DNA of 7,292 nucleotides from an uncultured Pseudomonadota bacterium (GTDB taxonomy: Bacteria; Myxococcota_A; UBA796; CAJQPC01): NCBI GenBank assembly GCA_937915955.1, contig CALGIB010001031.1, forward strand, positions 1 to 7,292. The letters run 5' to 3'. The stretch's first letter is position 1, and every line of letters starts with the position of its first letter. The translations under genes and the position numbers were made by a program. The notes below the pieces were generated by a model. It was not told the origin of the DNA. It searched no databases and saw only the letters and a list, made by a program, of their open reading frames with translations. This document shows, in pieces, positions 6,662 through 7,292 of this stretch.

Positions 6662-7292
6662 GCCAGGGTCGCCTGGGGGGCTGGGCCAGCCCGGCGCTGG
6701 AGGGCCGGCAGATGGACGTGGCGGTCTTCGGGGACTGGGGATCGCCGCTGGTGCTCTTCCCGACCGCGGGCGGCGACGTGCTCGAGGCGGAGCGCTTCCT
6801 GATGATCCGCGCGCTCCGCCCCCTGCTCGAGGCCAGGCGCCTGAAGGTCTACAGCGTCGGCACGGTGTCCCGCGAGGGGTGGCTGGACACCGACGCCCAC
6901 CCCGCCCACAAGTCCTGGATCCAGGGCTGCTTCGACCGCTACCTGCACCACGAGCTGCTCCCCTGGATCCGCGAGGACTGCGGGGGGCACGAGCGCGTCT
7001 GGGCGGCGGGCGCCAGCCTGGGGGCCTACAACGCCGTGCTGGCGGGGTGCCGGACGCCGGGGGCCTTCGAGGGCATCGTGGCGATGAGCGGGACCTACGA
7101 CATGGACCGCTGGATGAACGGCCACGTCGACCCCGACTACTACTTCGGCCAGCCCATGCGCTTCCTCCCAGGCCTGCAGGGGCCGGCCCTGGAGGCGCTC
7201 CGAGGGACCCGCTTCGTGATCGCGAGCGGGCGGGGGCGCTACGAGGCCCCCCAGGAGTCGGTGGACCTGGCGGCCCTGCTGAAGGCAAAGGG
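6658..7292 (+). CDS. Second alpha/beta-hydrolase esterase (cut by right edge)
   Basis: The frame is open from TTG 6658, which overlaps the ATP-grasp stop as TTGA, to the window end (211 codons). It begins MSQGRLGGWASPALEGRQMD. The WASPAL, MDVAVFG and PLVLFPTAGG segments (residues 9-41) match the N-terminal pattern of small bacterial esterase-family proteins, which favours the TTG over the in-frame ATG at 6712. The nucleophile elbow is GASLGAYNAV with Ser120. A family-typical stretch follows (GTYDMDRWMNGH, then YYFGQPMRFLPGL). The Asp/Glu and His of the triad would lie at or beyond the edge. Residues IASGRGRYEAPQE, near the window end, correspond to the usual acidic region. There is no signal peptide. 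It differs from the Fes-like protein in lacking an E-set domain. The pairing of two esterases around an ATP-grasp ligase suggests successive or alternative deacylation steps. The substrate is unknown. Confidence 0.87.
   Translation, partial: MSQGRLGGWASPALEGRQMDVAVFGDWGSPLVLFPTAGGDVLEAERFLMIRALRPLLEARRLKVYSVGTVSREGWLDTDAHPAHKSWIQGCFDRYLHHELLPWIREDCGGHERVWAAGASLGAYNAVLAGCRTPGAFEGIVAMSGTYDMDRWMNGHVDPDYYFGQPMRFLPGLQGPALEALRGTRFVIASGRGRYEAPQESVDLAALLKAK

Noticed and set aside
4433..7288. Very long antisense open frame (951 codons, minus strand)
   Set aside because: It lies opposite three well-supported genes. The translation is low-complexity, rich in Pro, Arg, Ala, Gly and Val, with no recognisable domain. 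Stop codons are rare in the antisense frames of such GC-rich genes.

Overview
This is a GC-rich window (about 70% G+C by eye) with densely packed genes. It looks like a chromosomal segment of a Myxococcota-type (deltaproteobacterial) organism. That placement is an inference. It rests on base composition, an FG-GAP/ASPIC-UnbV putative lipoprotein, very short secretion signals, and a small exported protein of a kind common in myxobacteria. No rRNA, tRNA, IS element, CRISPR array or phage gene was seen.

Left edge (1-311): the N-terminal part of a leftward gene for a small exported protein runs off the window. A 102-bp divergent intergenic region follows, carrying an 8-bp inverted repeat. Next (312-1817) comes a rightward gene for a probable surface lipoprotein. 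It has seven calcium-loop FG-GAP repeats, enough for a seven-bladed beta-propeller, and ends in an ASPIC/UnbV domain.

After a 100-bp gap with a weak hairpin and a seven-codon upstream reading frame, a tightly packed rightward block of five genes fills 1918 to the right edge. In order they are a GT5 glycogen/starch synthase (glgA), a peptidase-S51/class-I-amidotransferase-like protein, an enterochelin-esterase (Fes)-like alpha/beta hydrolase with an N-terminal E-set domain, an ATP-grasp ligase, and a second, smaller alpha/beta-hydrolase esterase cut by the right edge. Three of the four junctions are 4-bp start/stop overlaps (ATGA, ATGA, TTGA). The fourth is a 3-bp gap. The block is therefore almost certainly co-transcribed and translationally coupled.

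This gene set is the most interesting part of the window. A glucan synthase without the usual glgB/glgC/glgP partners sits with an ATP-dependent carboxylate ligase, two different esterases and an S51-fold protein that keeps the Ser elbow but appears to lack the catalytic His. One reading is a pathway that builds and trims an ester- or amide-modified glucan or glucose conjugate. Another is a ligase/hydrolase pathway for a small peptide-like compound that is merely co-regulated with glucan synthesis. The substrate cannot be deduced from the sequence.
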